From assembly GCF_030315685.1 (NCBI RefSeq), contig NZ_JASXSI010000003.1, positions 1-64,000 of the forward strand: a stretch of 64,000 bases of DNA, read 5' to 3'. Made by a program: the position numbers and the translations under genes. Position 1 is the first letter of the stretch; every line of letters begins with the position of its first letter. The DNA comes from Gordonia sp. ABSL11-1 (GTDB taxonomy: Bacteria > Actinomycetota > Actinomycetes > Mycobacteriales > Mycobacteriaceae). Shown here piece after piece: positions 1 through 8,630 of the stretch. Under the pieces are notes generated by a model, which was given only the letters and a program-made list of their open reading frames with translations, was not told the origin of the DNA and ran no database searches.

Positions 1-106
1 TCACATCAACTCGAACCTGCTGAAACCAGCCTATCGAACACATGTACGAAGCGCAAGGAAATCTCAGAACTTCTTTCACGAAGGCCGGCCGGCGGTCAGA
101 CGCTCC

Positions 107-415
107 TCACGCGTAGGTCCCGAAATCCGCGGTGACACCGAGGCGCGCCAGGAACTCGGTGCGATCGAAGCCTGTGGCAGCGACGTCAGCAGCCACCACT
201 CTGCCTGCATTGCTGAGGGATTCGTGTGATTCCCAGGTCACGGCGGTCACCACGTTGTAGGCGCTGTCGCCGTCGACGAGGGTGATGACGTCGTTGCGGA
301 TGATGCCGGGCTGGCGCCCGAGGACCTCGTGGATGTGACGGATCCGGGAAAGGAACTCGTCCATCGCAGGTGTCGGAACGGAGAACTTGTCGATGCGGTG
401 CAGGGGTGTCGTCAT
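107..415 (-). CDS. Small antibiotic-biosynthesis-monooxygenase-like (ABM fold) protein
   Basis: Encodes about 102 residues. The pattern of a short beta strand, a helix containing RIRHIHEVL, then a QPG turn and the strand run ending in VTAVTWESHESL resembles the dimeric ferredoxin-like ABM domain found in small cofactor-free monooxygenases and heme-degrading proteins. The start is taken at the internal ATG before TTPLHRIDKF, because the upstream MTLKYDSMC segment looks non-conserved; a start 27 bases upstream is possible. It stands alone and is divergent from the next gene. The fold is a tentative recognition, the substrate is unknown, and no catalytic residue can be named. Confidence 0.55.
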   Translation of the reverse strand: MTTPLHRIDKFSVPTPAMDEFLSRIRHIHEVLGRQPGIIRNDVITLVDGDSAYNVVTAVTWESHESLSNAGRVVAADVAATGFDRTEFLARLGVTADFGTYA

Positions 416-580
416 GCACATACTGTCGTACTTCAAGGTCACTTGAGGTCAAGCCGACGCACGCGATGCCGAATCGCGGACCCGGTCGATCGGCCCTTCG
501 CGGCCTGCCTCCGCCGGCGCTCTTCTCGTCCTCAGGGGTCGAGAAACACGGGCCCATGCCATTCCCTGGCTGCATGGCAC

Positions 581-1051
581 ATGGTCATCATCGCGGCAGT
601 GGTCGTTCTGCTGATCAGCGGGATCATCAGTGTTTGGCGTGACCTGCGCCGACTACGGCCGGGGGTCTATCTCGGTGCCGCAGTCGTCCTTGTCGTACTG
701 CTCGTCATCGTCCTCGTGGTGGGGGTCGATGCGATCGACGTCGTGCTCGAGGACTCGTCCACCGACACCGAGGAGAACCTCACATACTCCGCGCGGCTTC
801 TGGCCGAGCGGGGGATCCGCGGTCCGGTCGCGGTCGTCACCAGCGACTACCAGGCCTTCCGTGCCGCAACACTCATGCGTAACGCGGGAATCGACGGATT
901 CAGCACCGGCGCCCACACAGCGTCCCACTTCTTCCCCAACGCGCAGAATCGCGAGTTCATCGCTATTCTGCGAGAACATCTCTGGCTCGATGTCGGCATC
1001 GTGGTCGTCCCCGTGGTGCCGTGGATCGCGGGATTGATCCAAGCCCTCTGA
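581..1051 (+). CDS. Truncated YdcF/SanA-family (DUF218) membrane protein remnant
   Basis: About 156 residues. Two hydrophobic N-terminal segments (residues about 1-16 and 28-50) are followed directly by a stretch (ENLTYSARLL, VVTSDYQAFRAA, then NREFIAI) that matches the C-terminal half of DUF218 proteins, which act at the envelope and are poorly characterised. The first half of the DUF218 fold, normally a VVLGAG-type nucleotide-like loop and the SGGQ motif, is missing. The reading frame runs straight through the junction, which suggests an in-frame internal deletion. The ATG at 581 opens the hydrophobic segment. A functional enzyme is unlikely. It reads towards the convergent alcohol dehydrogenase. 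Confidence 0.55.
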   Translation: MVIIAAVVVLLISGIISVWRDLRRLRPGVYLGAAVVLVVLLVIVLVVGVDAIDVVLEDSSTDTEENLTYSARLLAERGIRGPVAVVTSDYQAFRAATLMRNAGIDGFSTGAHTASHFFPNAQNREFIAILREHLWLDVGIVVVPVVPWIAGLIQAL

Positions 1052-1143
1052 GAGGTCGACGGACGTCGCACGACCGCAGTCGTGGACCGACCCGGACGCG
1101 GCAGGGGAGGCATCGCGTCCGGGCCGGGGCCTGGCCGCGGGGA

Positions 1144-2262
1144 TCAGCTGTCGTGGATGATCACACCGCGGATGTTCTTGCCGTCACGCAGATCCTGGTA
1201 TCCCTCGTTGACCTGGTCGAGGGTGTAGGTCTGGGTGATCAGCTCGTCGAGCTTCAGCTGACCGGCATCGTAGAGACGCAGCAGTTTGACGATGTCGTAC
1301 TGCGGGTTGGCGGAGCCGAACAGGCTGCCCTTGATGGTCTTCTGGTTCAGCGTCAGATCAGTACCGGACACCTGAACGGTGAGCTTGGTGGGATCGGCGA
1401 GGCCGGTGATGACCACGGTGCCGCCCTTGCCGATGACCGCCGTGGCGTTGGCGACGACCTCCGCGTCGACGGTGCCGACGAGGATGAGTGCCTGGTCGGC
1501 GCCCTGGCCCCAGGTCAGTTCGTTGACCTTCTCAGCCGCCGCCGCTGCGTCGGAGAACGCATGTGTCGCACCGAACTTGATCGCGGTGTCGCGTTTGAGC
1601 GCGACCGGGTCGACCACCACGACGTGCTTGGCGCCCGCGGACACGGCGCCCTGCACGGCGTTGATGCCGAGACCGCCGATGCCGTAGATGACGACGGTGT
1701 CGCCGGCCCGCACGCCGCCGGCATAGACGGAGGTGCCCCACCCCGACGGCACGCCGCAGCCCACCAGCACCGCTTTCTCCAGCGGGAGCCACTCGTCGAC
1801 CTTGACCACCGAGTGCTGGGAGATGGTCGCGCGCTCGGCGAAGGTGCCCAGCATGCACATCGCGCCGAAATCATCGCTGCCGGAATGGAAGCGGAACGAT
1901 CCGTCGGGCATCGACCCTTCCAGGATGGTCGCTCCCATGTCGCACAGGTTCTGTCGTCCGGTCGAGCAGTAGCGACACGTACCGCAGTTCGGGATGAAGC
2001 TGCACACGACGTGGTCGCCGGGCTTGACCTTGGTGACGCCGGGCCCGACCGCCTCGATGACTCCGGAACCCTCGTGTCCGCCGACGATGGGATAGCGCGG
2101 CGGCAGGTCGCCATCGGTGAGGTGCAGGTCCGAGTGACACAGGCCGGCAGCCGTGTACTTGATCAGGACCTCCCCGTCGCGGGGCTCGTCGAGGTCGAGT
2201 TCGACGAGTTCGAACGGCTTCCCGGGACCGGTGAGGACTGCGGCCTTGGTGGTGAGAGACAT
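1144..2262 (-). CDS. NDMA-dependent (mycofactocin-type) zinc alcohol dehydrogenase
   Basis: A 372-residue zinc-dependent MDR alcohol dehydrogenase. The catalytic zinc ligands are visible as Cys42 (AGLCHSD) and the His63-Glu64 pair (GGHEGSG). The structural zinc is bound by Cys93, 96, 99 and 107 (PNCGTCRYC...LC). The Rossmann motif GIGGLG lies near residues 194-199. The sequence resembles the actinobacterial family with tightly bound NAD that uses NDMA in vitro and mycofactocin in vivo to re-oxidise the cofactor, so it probably oxidises an alcohol to an aldehyde in the cytosol. It lies 34 bases downstream of an aldehyde dehydrogenase on the same strand, so the pair likely converts alcohol to acid. 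A mycofactocin locus lies about 28 kb away in this window. Confidence 0.9.
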   Translation of the reverse strand: MSLTTKAAVLTGPGKPFELVELDLDEPRDGEVLIKYTAAGLCHSDLHLTDGDLPPRYPIVGGHEGSGVIEAVGPGVTKVKPGDHVVCSFIPNCGTCRYCSTGRQNLCDMGATILEGSMPDGSFRFHSGSDDFGAMCMLGTFAERATISQHSVVKVDEWLPLEKAVLVGCGVPSGWGTSVYAGGVRAGDTVVIYGIGGLGINAVQGAVSAGAKHVVVVDPVALKRDTAIKFGATHAFSDAAAAAEKVNELTWGQGADQALILVGTVDAEVVANATAVIGKGGTVVITGLADPTKLTVQVSGTDLTLNQKTIKGSLFGSANPQYDIVKLLRLYDAGQLKLDELITQTYTLDQVNEGYQDLRDGKNIRGVIIHDS

Positions 2263-2296
2263 GAATTGTGCTCCTGGATCGAGTGAGGGGTGGGGA

Positions 2297-3793
2297 TCAG
2301 AGGGAGATGTTGACGGCCTTGGTCTGGGTGTAGAGGTCGATCGCCGACGACCCGAGCTCGCGGCCCCAGCCCGACTGCTTGTAGCCACCGAACGGCATCG
2401 CGGTGTCGAAGCCGTTGTACTGGTTGACCCACACGGAACCGGCCTTGATCTGTCGTGCGGTCTTGTGCGCCTTGGACAGGTCCTGGGTCCAGATGCCGGC
2501 GGCGAGTCCGTAGATGGAATCGTTGGCGGCCGCGGCGACCCCGGTGTCGGCGTCGAAGGGCAGCGCCGCGACCACCGGCCCGAAGATCTCCTCCTGGACG
2601 ATGGAGAAGCTCGGGTCGACGTCGACGAACACGGTCGGCTCGATGAAGAAACCCTCATCGCCCCAACGCTTTCCGCCGGTCAGCGCTCGCGCGCCGTCGG
2701 CCAGGCCTGCGGCGAGGTAGCCGGACACACGATCGAACTGCTCCTGGCTGACGAGTGGTCCCAGCTCGGTCGTCGGATCGAGACCGGGGCCGATCTTCGC
2801 CTGCGACGCAGCCTCGGCGACCGCAGCGGTGAAGTCGTCGAAGATGGGCCGCTCGACGAACAGACGCGTGCCGGCCACACAGCACTGGCCGTGATTGAAC
2901 ATCCACGCCGCCACCGATCCGGCGACCGCCTTCTCGAAGTCGGCGTCGGCGAAGACGATGTTCGGGCTCTTGCCGCCGAGTTCCAGCGACACCTTCTTCA
3001 GATTGCCCTTCGCCGCCTCCACGATCTTCTTGCCGACCTCGGTGGAACCCGTGAACGCGATCTTGTCGACGTCGTCATGGGCGGCCAAAGCGGCACCCGC
3101 CTCGCCGTATCCGGTGACGATGTTGACCACGCCGGGCGGGAACCCGGCTTCCTGGAAGATCTCGCCGAGCAGCAATGCCGTCAGTGGGGTCTGCTCGGCC
3201 GGCTTCAGGATCACCGTGTTCCCGGCCGCGAGGGCGGGGGCGAGCTTGAACGCAGCCATCAGGAGGGGGAAGTTCCACGGGACGATGAGCCCGCACACGC
3301 CGACCGGTTCGCGCAGCGTGTAGGCGTGGAACTCGCCGCCGGGCACGAAGGGCATCGACACGTCGACGGTCGAGCCGGTGATCTTCGTGGCCAGTCCGGC
3401 GTTGTAGCGGAAGATGTCCGCCGACCAGTTGGTGTCGACCGCGGCGGCGATGGTCGCCGCCTTGCCGTTGTCGAGAGCCTCGAGCTGACCGAACTCCGCC
3501 GCACGTTCGGTCAGCAGGTCGCCGACCTTCCACAGCAGACGCTCGCGTTCATTGGGCTTCATCCGCGACCACGGGCCGTCGTCGAAGGCCTGCCTCGCCG
3601 CACGGACCGCGCGATCGATGTCGGCGGCCTCTCCGTGGGCGACCGAGGTGATGGGCCGGGCGGTCGCGGGATCGATGGTCTCGAATGTGCGGCCCGACGC
3701 GGACCACACCCACTCCCCGCCGATGAGCATCGGGCGGTCGCCGGAAATGAAGTCGCGGACCTTCTCGTGCAGGTCAGTGGCGACGGCGGTCAT
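2297..3793 (-). CDS. NAD(P)-dependent aldehyde dehydrogenase
   Basis: A 498-residue aldehyde dehydrogenase of typical length. The glutamate motif (SLELGGKSPNIVF) and the catalytic cysteine motif (NHGQCCVAGTRL) are both intact, as is PWNFPLL of the cofactor-binding part. The C-terminal EEIFGPV and GWGRELG motifs are normal. The ATG at 3793 is preceded by a strong AGGAGG seven bases upstream, so the longer open frame is not used. It is the first gene of a two-gene operon with the alcohol dehydrogenase, and an AcoR-like activator lies upstream on the same strand. It probably oxidises the aldehyde made by its partner to the carboxylic acid. Confidence 0.93.
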   Translation of the reverse strand: MTAVATDLHEKVRDFISGDRPMLIGGEWVWSASGRTFETIDPATARPITSVAHGEAADIDRAVRAARQAFDDGPWSRMKPNERERLLWKVGDLLTERAAEFGQLEALDNGKAATIAAAVDTNWSADIFRYNAGLATKITGSTVDVSMPFVPGGEFHAYTLREPVGVCGLIVPWNFPLLMAAFKLAPALAAGNTVILKPAEQTPLTALLLGEIFQEAGFPPGVVNIVTGYGEAGAALAAHDDVDKIAFTGSTEVGKKIVEAAKGNLKKVSLELGGKSPNIVFADADFEKAVAGSVAAWMFNHGQCCVAGTRLFVERPIFDDFTAAVAEAASQAKIGPGLDPTTELGPLVSQEQFDRVSGYLAAGLADGARALTGGKRWGDEGFFIEPTVFVDVDPSFSIVQEEIFGPVVAALPFDADTGVAAAANDSIYGLAAGIWTQDLSKAHKTARQIKAGSVWVNQYNGFDTAMPFGGYKQSGWGRELGSSAIDLYTQTKAVNISL

Positions 3794-3882
3794 GAAAACC
3801 TCCTGGTCAGGTGAAGATCGGAAGTGATCTGGGTCATAGGTGTGACCTGCTTCATTTCTGCCACCCATCGACCGTGTCGCTC

Positions 3883-3899
3883 TGTCCAGAAACTGGACA
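3883..3899. promoter_or_regulatory. Perfect inverted repeat TGTCCAG-AAA-CTGGACA, putative activator site
   Basis: A 7-bp perfect inverted repeat with a 3-bp spacer lies about 90 bp upstream of the aldehyde dehydrogenase start. It is the only obvious palindrome in the gap and is placed like an upstream activating sequence for the adjacent AcoR-like regulator. The palindrome is seen directly; its use by that regulator is inference. Confidence 0.55.
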
Positions 3900-4021
3900 G
3901 TGCGCTGTACACCCGCGCCGCACCGCCGTGACCCGGGGAAGTACCGTCTCCTCACCCAGGCCTCTCGCCCGACCGATCGCGCCCCCCGGGTTGCGGGCCG
4001 CCAGACATGGCGCCGGTCCGC

Positions 4022-4188
4022 TGAACGCCTCCGACGCGATCTCGAGCGATCCGGTGACCGTCGGACCGGACGCCACCGTCACGGATCTCTGCCGAGTTGT
4101 TCGATCAGCACGGCTTCAGGTCGCCTGCCGGTGGTGACGCGAGACGGGCGCTACCTCGGATCGTGTCGACTGAACCGGATCCGCGGAT
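4022..4188 (+). pseudogene. CBS-domain relic with two frameshifts
   Basis: Read in one frame, 4030-4100 gives SSDPVTVGPDATVTDLC. In a second frame it continues LFDQHGFRS, and in a third LPVVTRDGRYLGS followed by NRI. Joined together these form one recognisable CBS domain (nucleotide-binding repeat), so the gene has at least two single-base frameshifts within about 150 bp and no start or further domains. It lies in the 404-bp gap between the aldehyde dehydrogenase and the AcoR-like gene. The rest of the gap holds only the palindrome at 3883. Confidence 0.6.
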
Positions 4189-4197
4189 CTCCGGCCG

Positions 4198-5847
4198 TCA
4201 GACCCCGAGCGCGCGCATCCGCGCGTACAGCGTGGTGCGGCTGATGCCGAGTTCGCGGGCGGCGTGCACCTTGTTGCCCTGGGCCCGGTCGAGGGCCTCG
4301 ACGATCGCCGTCCGTTCGGCCTGTTCGCGGCCCGACAGATGTGCGGCGCGACTCGTCGTGCGATACGCGGGCGGGAGGTCGGCGGGCTCGATGACACGCG
4401 CTGCCCGCATCCGGCAGGCGGCGGTGGCCTGCCGCAGGACGGACCCGAGTTCGGAGAAGTTGCCCGGCCAGTCCTGGCACAGCAACGCGTCGGTGGCCCC
4501 ACCGGACAGCGTCATCGTCGGGTCGATGTCGGTGAGTGCCCCGGCCGCAAGTGCGCCGAGCTCGGACACGCGGTGGCGCAGGGGCGGAAGGTCCACCCGC
4601 CTCGCACATCGGGCCAGCAGCGCGGCGACACCTGCGGCCGCCTGCTCACGTGGGCCGCTCACGACGATCAGCGGCGTGGCCGCCGAGCTGAGGGTCGCGA
4701 CCCGTCCGAGCAGGGCGATCGATCGGTCGTCGAGCAGGTCGGCGCCGTCGATGACCAGCGGGGCGCGGACCTCGCGGGCCCGGGCGACCGACCCGGGGAT
4801 GTCGGGTTCCCGCCCGGCGATCAAGTCGTCGGCGACGTCGACGACGACCGGAGCGTCTGCGCCGACGTCGGCGGCAAGTTCGAGTGCCCGGGTGGTGCGT
4901 CCCGTGCCGGGCTCGCCGGACACCGCCACACTGACCGCTGACGGCGCACCGACCGCGGTGGGGCGCGGGGGCGGGGCAACGACCGGACGGAAGCGGAACA
5001 GCGCCGCGCCACGCACGCCGGCGACAGGCTCGACGGCCACCTCGACCTCGGCCCCGGACACCAGGTTCAGTGGCAGCGCCGTCTCGCGCAGCCGGGGATC
5101 GGTCGCGACGATCCGCAGCGCGCCGATGTCGGTGGGGGAGAGCAACTCTGCGGCCAGTGCATTGGTCAGTTGCAGGTCGTCGCCGATCGCGGCGACCGCG
5201 AGATCGCGGCGTGGCGCGGCGCGTTGGAAGGCGTCGAGCACCCGCCGCTGATGCGCCCGGGAACGATCGAGGAGTCGGTCGGCGATGTCGGCGACGATGC
5301 CGTTCACGAACGGCACCGCCAACGGATTCACGCGATCGGCGATCTCGGACATGCAGATGATGCCGGCCAGCCTGCGGGTCGCGGGATGGATGATCGGCTG
5401 CCCGAAACAACTGATCGACTTGAACTGCTCGAGATAGTGCTCGCTGCTGTTCACGACGACACCGCCACGGATCTCCGCGGGCGTCCCGAGAGCGGTGGTG
5501 CCCACGACGTCCTCCGCGAATGGGGCACCCGGCGATGCGCCGACCTCGTCGAGGGTCCGCTCGACCGCGGAACCGAACGCCACCCGCGTCACCATGCGGC
5601 ACTCGTGGTCGACGAGGAGCAGGGACACGTCGGTGTCGGCGAGGCGGACGGCCGCATCGTCGAGGACCGGTCGCGCCGCGTCGAGCAGGGGATCGGCGGA
5701 GGCGATGTCGGCGAGCGCGGCGGGGGTCGCGTCGTCGGGACGGACGCCGGACAGCGCGGAGCGCCGCCAGGAGTGCTCGATGACCGAGCGTCTCGGTGTC
5801 TGGTCAGAGGTGAAGGCTACGGTGTCTATGCCACCAACGTGACACAC
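4198..5847 (-). CDS. AcoR/MimR-like transcriptional activator (GAF, degenerate AAA+, Fis HTH)
   Basis: About 549 residues if started at the GTG at 5847. The open frame runs further upstream, but that would overlap the divergent xth gene. The N-terminal half contains a GAF-like sensor (VVGTTALGTP, then ADRVNPLAVPFVNGIVADI), typical of AcoR regulators. The AAA+ part keeps a Walker A (GEPGTGRTT), but I can see no GAFTGA loop, which is needed to contact sigma-54. The last 40 residues form a Fis-type helix-turn-helix (RELGISRTTLYARMRALG). It probably activates the alcohol/aldehyde dehydrogenase operon just downstream. Because the sigma-54 contact loop is absent, it likely works with a sigma-70-type polymerase. 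Confidence 0.82.
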   Translation of the reverse strand: MCHVGGIDTVAFTSDQTPRRSVIEHSWRRSALSGVRPDDATPAALADIASADPLLDAARPVLDDAAVRLADTDVSLLLVDHECRMVTRVAFGSAVERTLDEVGASPGAPFAEDVVGTTALGTPAEIRGGVVVNSSEHYLEQFKSISCFGQPIIHPATRRLAGIICMSEIADRVNPLAVPFVNGIVADIADRLLDRSRAHQRRVLDAFQRAAPRRDLAVAAIGDDLQLTNALAAELLSPTDIGALRIVATDPRLRETALPLNLVSGAEVEVAVEPVAGVRGAALFRFRPVVAPPPRPTAVGAPSAVSVAVSGEPGTGRTTRALELAADVGADAPVVVDVADDLIAGREPDIPGSVARAREVRAPLVIDGADLLDDRSIALLGRVATLSSAATPLIVVSGPREQAAAGVAALLARCARRVDLPPLRHRVSELGALAAGALTDIDPTMTLSGGATDALLCQDWPGNFSELGSVLRQATAACRMRAARVIEPADLPPAYRTTSRAAHLSGREQAERTAIVEALDRAQGNKVHAARELGISRTTLYARMRALGV

Positions 5848-5925
5848 ATCACCGGCTGAGGGAAGTCTGCTCGCCGATGACGACGGTGCCGCGTGCGGTT
5901 TCCGCCGCCGACTACGGTTGACGGC

Positions 5926-6822
5926 ATGCGCGTCGCGACCTGGAACGTGAACTCGGTCAAGCAGCGGATCCCGCGATTGCTGCCGTGGCTCGACGATCGT
6001 GCACCCGACGTGGTCTGCCTGCAGGAGACCAAGCTGTCCGACGACGCCTTCCACGATGTGCTCGGCGCGGATCTCGCTGAGCGCGGCTACGAGATCGCCC
6101 ATGTGGGACAAGGGCAGTGGAACGGGGTCGCCCTGCTCTCGCGGGTCGGACTCGTCGACGTGCATCGCGGGTTCGACGACGCACCCGGCTTTCCCGAACC
6201 GGACTCGCCCGCCGAGGCGCGTGCGGTGTCCGCGGTCTGCGGCGGCGTGCGAATCCATTCCCTGTACGTGCCGAACGGGCGGGTGCCGGACTCGGATCAC
6301 TATGCGTACAAGCTGAATTGGCTGGCCCGATTGCGGGACACCGTCGCGGCCGGGACGGGCGACGACGCTGCGGACAACACGATGCTGTGCGGCGACATGA
6401 ACATCGCACCCGCCGACGCGGACGTCTTCGACCCCGCCGCCTATGAGGGACACACGCACGTGACGCCGCCGGAACGGGATGCGCTGACGGGACTGCAGTC
6501 CCTCGGGCTGCACGACGTCGTGCGGGACCGGTGGCCCGACGATCGCGTGTTCAGCTACTGGGACTATCGCGCCGGCATGTTCCACAGGGACCTCGGGATG
6601 CGGATCGACCTGGTGCTCGCGGGAGGCGCGGTCGCCGATCGGGTGACGGCCGCATGGATCGACCGTCAGGCGCGCAAGGGCAGCAAACCGAGCGACCATG
6701 CGCCGGTCGTCGTCGACCTCGACGCCGCTCCCGACGGCGACATCGGACCGGTCGTGCCGCCGCCGTCGAACCCGGCCAGGCGCGGGACGTCGAAGGTGAA
6801 GCTCCCGCAGTCGACCGAGTGA
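5926..6822 (+). CDS. xth: Exodeoxyribonuclease III (AP endonuclease)
   Basis: A 298-residue member of the exonuclease/endonuclease/phosphatase superfamily. The start MRVATWNVNSVKQR, the QETKLSD glutamate motif, YVPNGR, GDMNIAP and the C-terminal SDHAPVV histidine motif are all present, so the active site looks complete. The enzyme cuts DNA at abasic sites and trims 3' ends during base excision repair in the cytoplasm. The start was placed at ATG 5926, because the residues upstream of it in the open frame are not family-like. It is divergent from the AcoR-like regulator, with a gap of under 80 bp. Confidence 0.93.
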   Translation: MRVATWNVNSVKQRIPRLLPWLDDRAPDVVCLQETKLSDDAFHDVLGADLAERGYEIAHVGQGQWNGVALLSRVGLVDVHRGFDDAPGFPEPDSPAEARAVSAVCGGVRIHSLYVPNGRVPDSDHYAYKLNWLARLRDTVAAGTGDDAADNTMLCGDMNIAPADADVFDPAAYEGHTHVTPPERDALTGLQSLGLHDVVRDRWPDDRVFSYWDYRAGMFHRDLGMRIDLVLAGGAVADRVTAAWIDRQARKGSKPSDHAPVVVDLDAAPDGDIGPVVPPPSNPARRGTSKVKLPQSTE

Positions 6823-6917
6823 CCGGATAGGGGTCAGAACTCCCCACGGCACTCTCCACGGCACTCCCCACGGCGGCTGCACGAATCCGGGGTCGGCGTC
6901 GGCGTGCGGGTTCTTGA

Positions 6918-7819
6918 ATGGACGGTATGGGTCTGATCGGGCGCGTGCACGTCGGGATCATGCGTTTCGCCGAACGCACTGTCGTGGCGCGCCGTCGGGG
7001 TGATGTCGGCGACACCTATCGCAACCTCCGAATCGGCATGGTGATCCTGATCCTGATGCTCGCGTTCGCGGTGATCGTCGAATCGGCCCGGTCGAAGGAC
7101 ATCCTGCCGTCGATCCGCGACTATCACGACACCTCGGTGCGGGCGGTCTTCATCGCGACGGTGTGTGCGATGGGCGTCATGCTCATGGCCTACAAGGGTC
7201 GCTCCGAGATCGAGGACGTGCTGCTGAACCATGTCGGGCCTTCTCGCGTTCTTCGTGGCGTTCCTGCCCACCGAAACCCCTGAACGCCACGTGTATCCGC
7301 CGCGCGACTGGGTCATCCTCAACACGTGGACCGCCCGTGTTCGGCGGCGTGAGTGCCGTTCTCATCTGGTCGCTGATCAGCCGGATCGGCCGGTTCGCGA
7401 CATCACGACGGATGACCCTCGCCGGCTACGTCGCCCGTGGTCTCGGGCTCTGCGCGGTGATCGTCGTCGTCGCCGAGCAGCTCTGGTGGGAGGACGCATT
7501 CGGAATCACGCTGCACGTCGCCGCCGTCTCGACGTTCGGGTTCCTGACGTTGGTCGTCGGCGTCAACGGGTTCGCCGCGGTGGTCCGGGACGCCCCACGC
7601 CGATACGCGACGGCGTACTTCCTGATCGCCACCGGCATGTTCGTGACGGTCGTCGTCGCCGGCGTGGCATCCGTCTGTGGCTGGGGTGAGGGCGTGAACC
7701 TCGTGTTCTGGGTCGAATGGGTTCTGCTGGCGGCATTCCTCGCGTTCTGGCTCGTCCAGACCGCGCAACTGTGGGATGAGGAGGCCGAACTCAAGTCGGC
7801 GGTCGACGGTGGTCCCTGA
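6918..7819 (+). pseudogene. Multi-pass membrane protein gene split over three frames
   Basis: Three consecutive reading frames give one plausible protein. Frame one from ATG 6918 contains a first membrane segment (IGMVILILMLAFAVIV) and a second (VFIATVCAMGVMLMAY). After a shift near 7220 it continues GLLAFFVAFLPTETP and PPRDWVILNTWTA. After a second shift near 7335 it ends with four to five more membrane segments (SAVLIWSLIS, GLGLCAVIVVVAEQ, TFGFLTLVVGVNGF, VLLAAFLAFWL). No premature stop other than those from the shifts is seen, so a recent mutation or a sequence error are both possible. Family not recognised. Confidence 0.65.
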
Positions 7820-7934
7820 TTCAGATGTCTCGGATGACCGGGAACAATGCGGCCGATCCCGCGGTTGACCTACCCGGGTGATCACTGTGTGTTCACCCTC
7901 GCGACGGTTCCGGTAAATGTGGGCGAACCGTTTT

Positions 7935-7963
7935 TTGACCTGTGCAAACTCGATCGGTAGAGT
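7935..7963 (+). promoter_or_regulatory. str operon promoter: TTGACC-N17-TAGAGT
   Basis: The 433-bp gap before rpsL contains an excellent housekeeping-type promoter with -35 TTGACC at 7935-7940, a 17-bp spacer and -10 TAGAGT at 7958-7963. Transcription should start near 7970, which leaves a leader of about 280 nt before rpsL. I see no other clear gene or RNA in the gap. Confidence 0.75.
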
Positions 7964-8252
7964 GGATCGCCGGTGCCCGGCACATGCTGGGCCAGTCCGC
8001 ATGCCCGGCAACCGGTACCACGTGGACTGACAGGCGAGACCGTCGTCGAGTGTATGACACGCCCGACCTCGGGGTAGCGATAAATGTACTGACCAGCGCA
8101 AACGTGCTGGTGGGGCGAGTTGTGGAAGCAACGAGATCGGCGACGGTCCTCGGTGCTTGCCCGGAGCGCAAACCTCAACACGACAACTGCACCACCGCCG
8201 CCCGCGCCGCACGGCGCCCGGCGAACCCTGCCGACAAAGGAAGAACCACCTA

Positions 8253-8624
8253 GTGCCAACGATCAATCAGCTGGTCCGCAAGGGCCGTCACGACAAGGCT
8301 GCCAAGACCAAGACCGCGGCCCTCAAGGGGAGCCCGCAGCGTCGTGGCGTGTGCACCCGCGTCTACACCACCACCCCGAAGAAGCCGAACTCCGCGCTGC
8401 GCAAGGTCGCCCGTGTGCGCCTGACCAGCTCCGTCGAGGTCACCGCTTACATCCCGGGTGAGGGTCACAACCTGCAGGAGCACTCGATGGTGCTCGTCCG
8501 CGGTGGTCGTGTGAAGGACCTCCCCGGTGTGCGTTACAAGGTCATCCGCGGCTCGCTCGACACCCAGGGTGTCAAGGACCGCAAGCAGGCCCGCAGCCGT
8601 TACGGCGCGAAGAAGGGGAACTGA
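8253..8624 (+). CDS. rpsL: 30S ribosomal protein S12
   Basis: 123 residues, full length, starting at GTG 8253 behind an AAAGGAAG ribosome-binding site; residues before the GTG do not resemble S12. The conserved [11 protein letters not shown] start, [13 protein letters not shown] loop and [12 protein letters not shown] loop are intact. S12 sits at the decoding centre of the 30S subunit. The lysines of the PKKPN and GRVKDLP motifs, whose substitution gives streptomycin resistance in related bacteria, are wild type. It is the first gene of the str operon, with six bases to rpsG. Confidence 0.97.
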   Translation: MPTINQLVRKGRHDKAAKTKTAALKGSPQRRGVCTRVYTTTPKKPNSALRKVARVRLTSSVEVTAYIPGEGHNLQEHSMVLVRGGRVKDLPGVRYKVIRGSLDTQGVKDRKQARSRYGAKKGN

Positions 8625-8630
8625 TAAGTC

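Noticed and set aside
2153-3814. 553-residue plus-strand open frame
   Set aside because: It lies antisense to the aldehyde and alcohol dehydrogenases and has no family-like motif. High GC makes such frames common.
3794-4197. Sigma-54 promoter for the dehydrogenase pair
   Set aside because: No TGGC-N8-TTGC-type element is seen in the gap and the activator lacks GAFTGA.
5848-6882. Upstream extension of the AcoR-like gene
   Set aside because: The extension would run antisense through xth and its translation has no domain; the regulator's family similarity begins close to the GTG at 5847.
7820-8252. tRNA or riboswitch in the str leader
   Set aside because: No cloverleaf arms, T-loop or known aptamer core could be found by eye.
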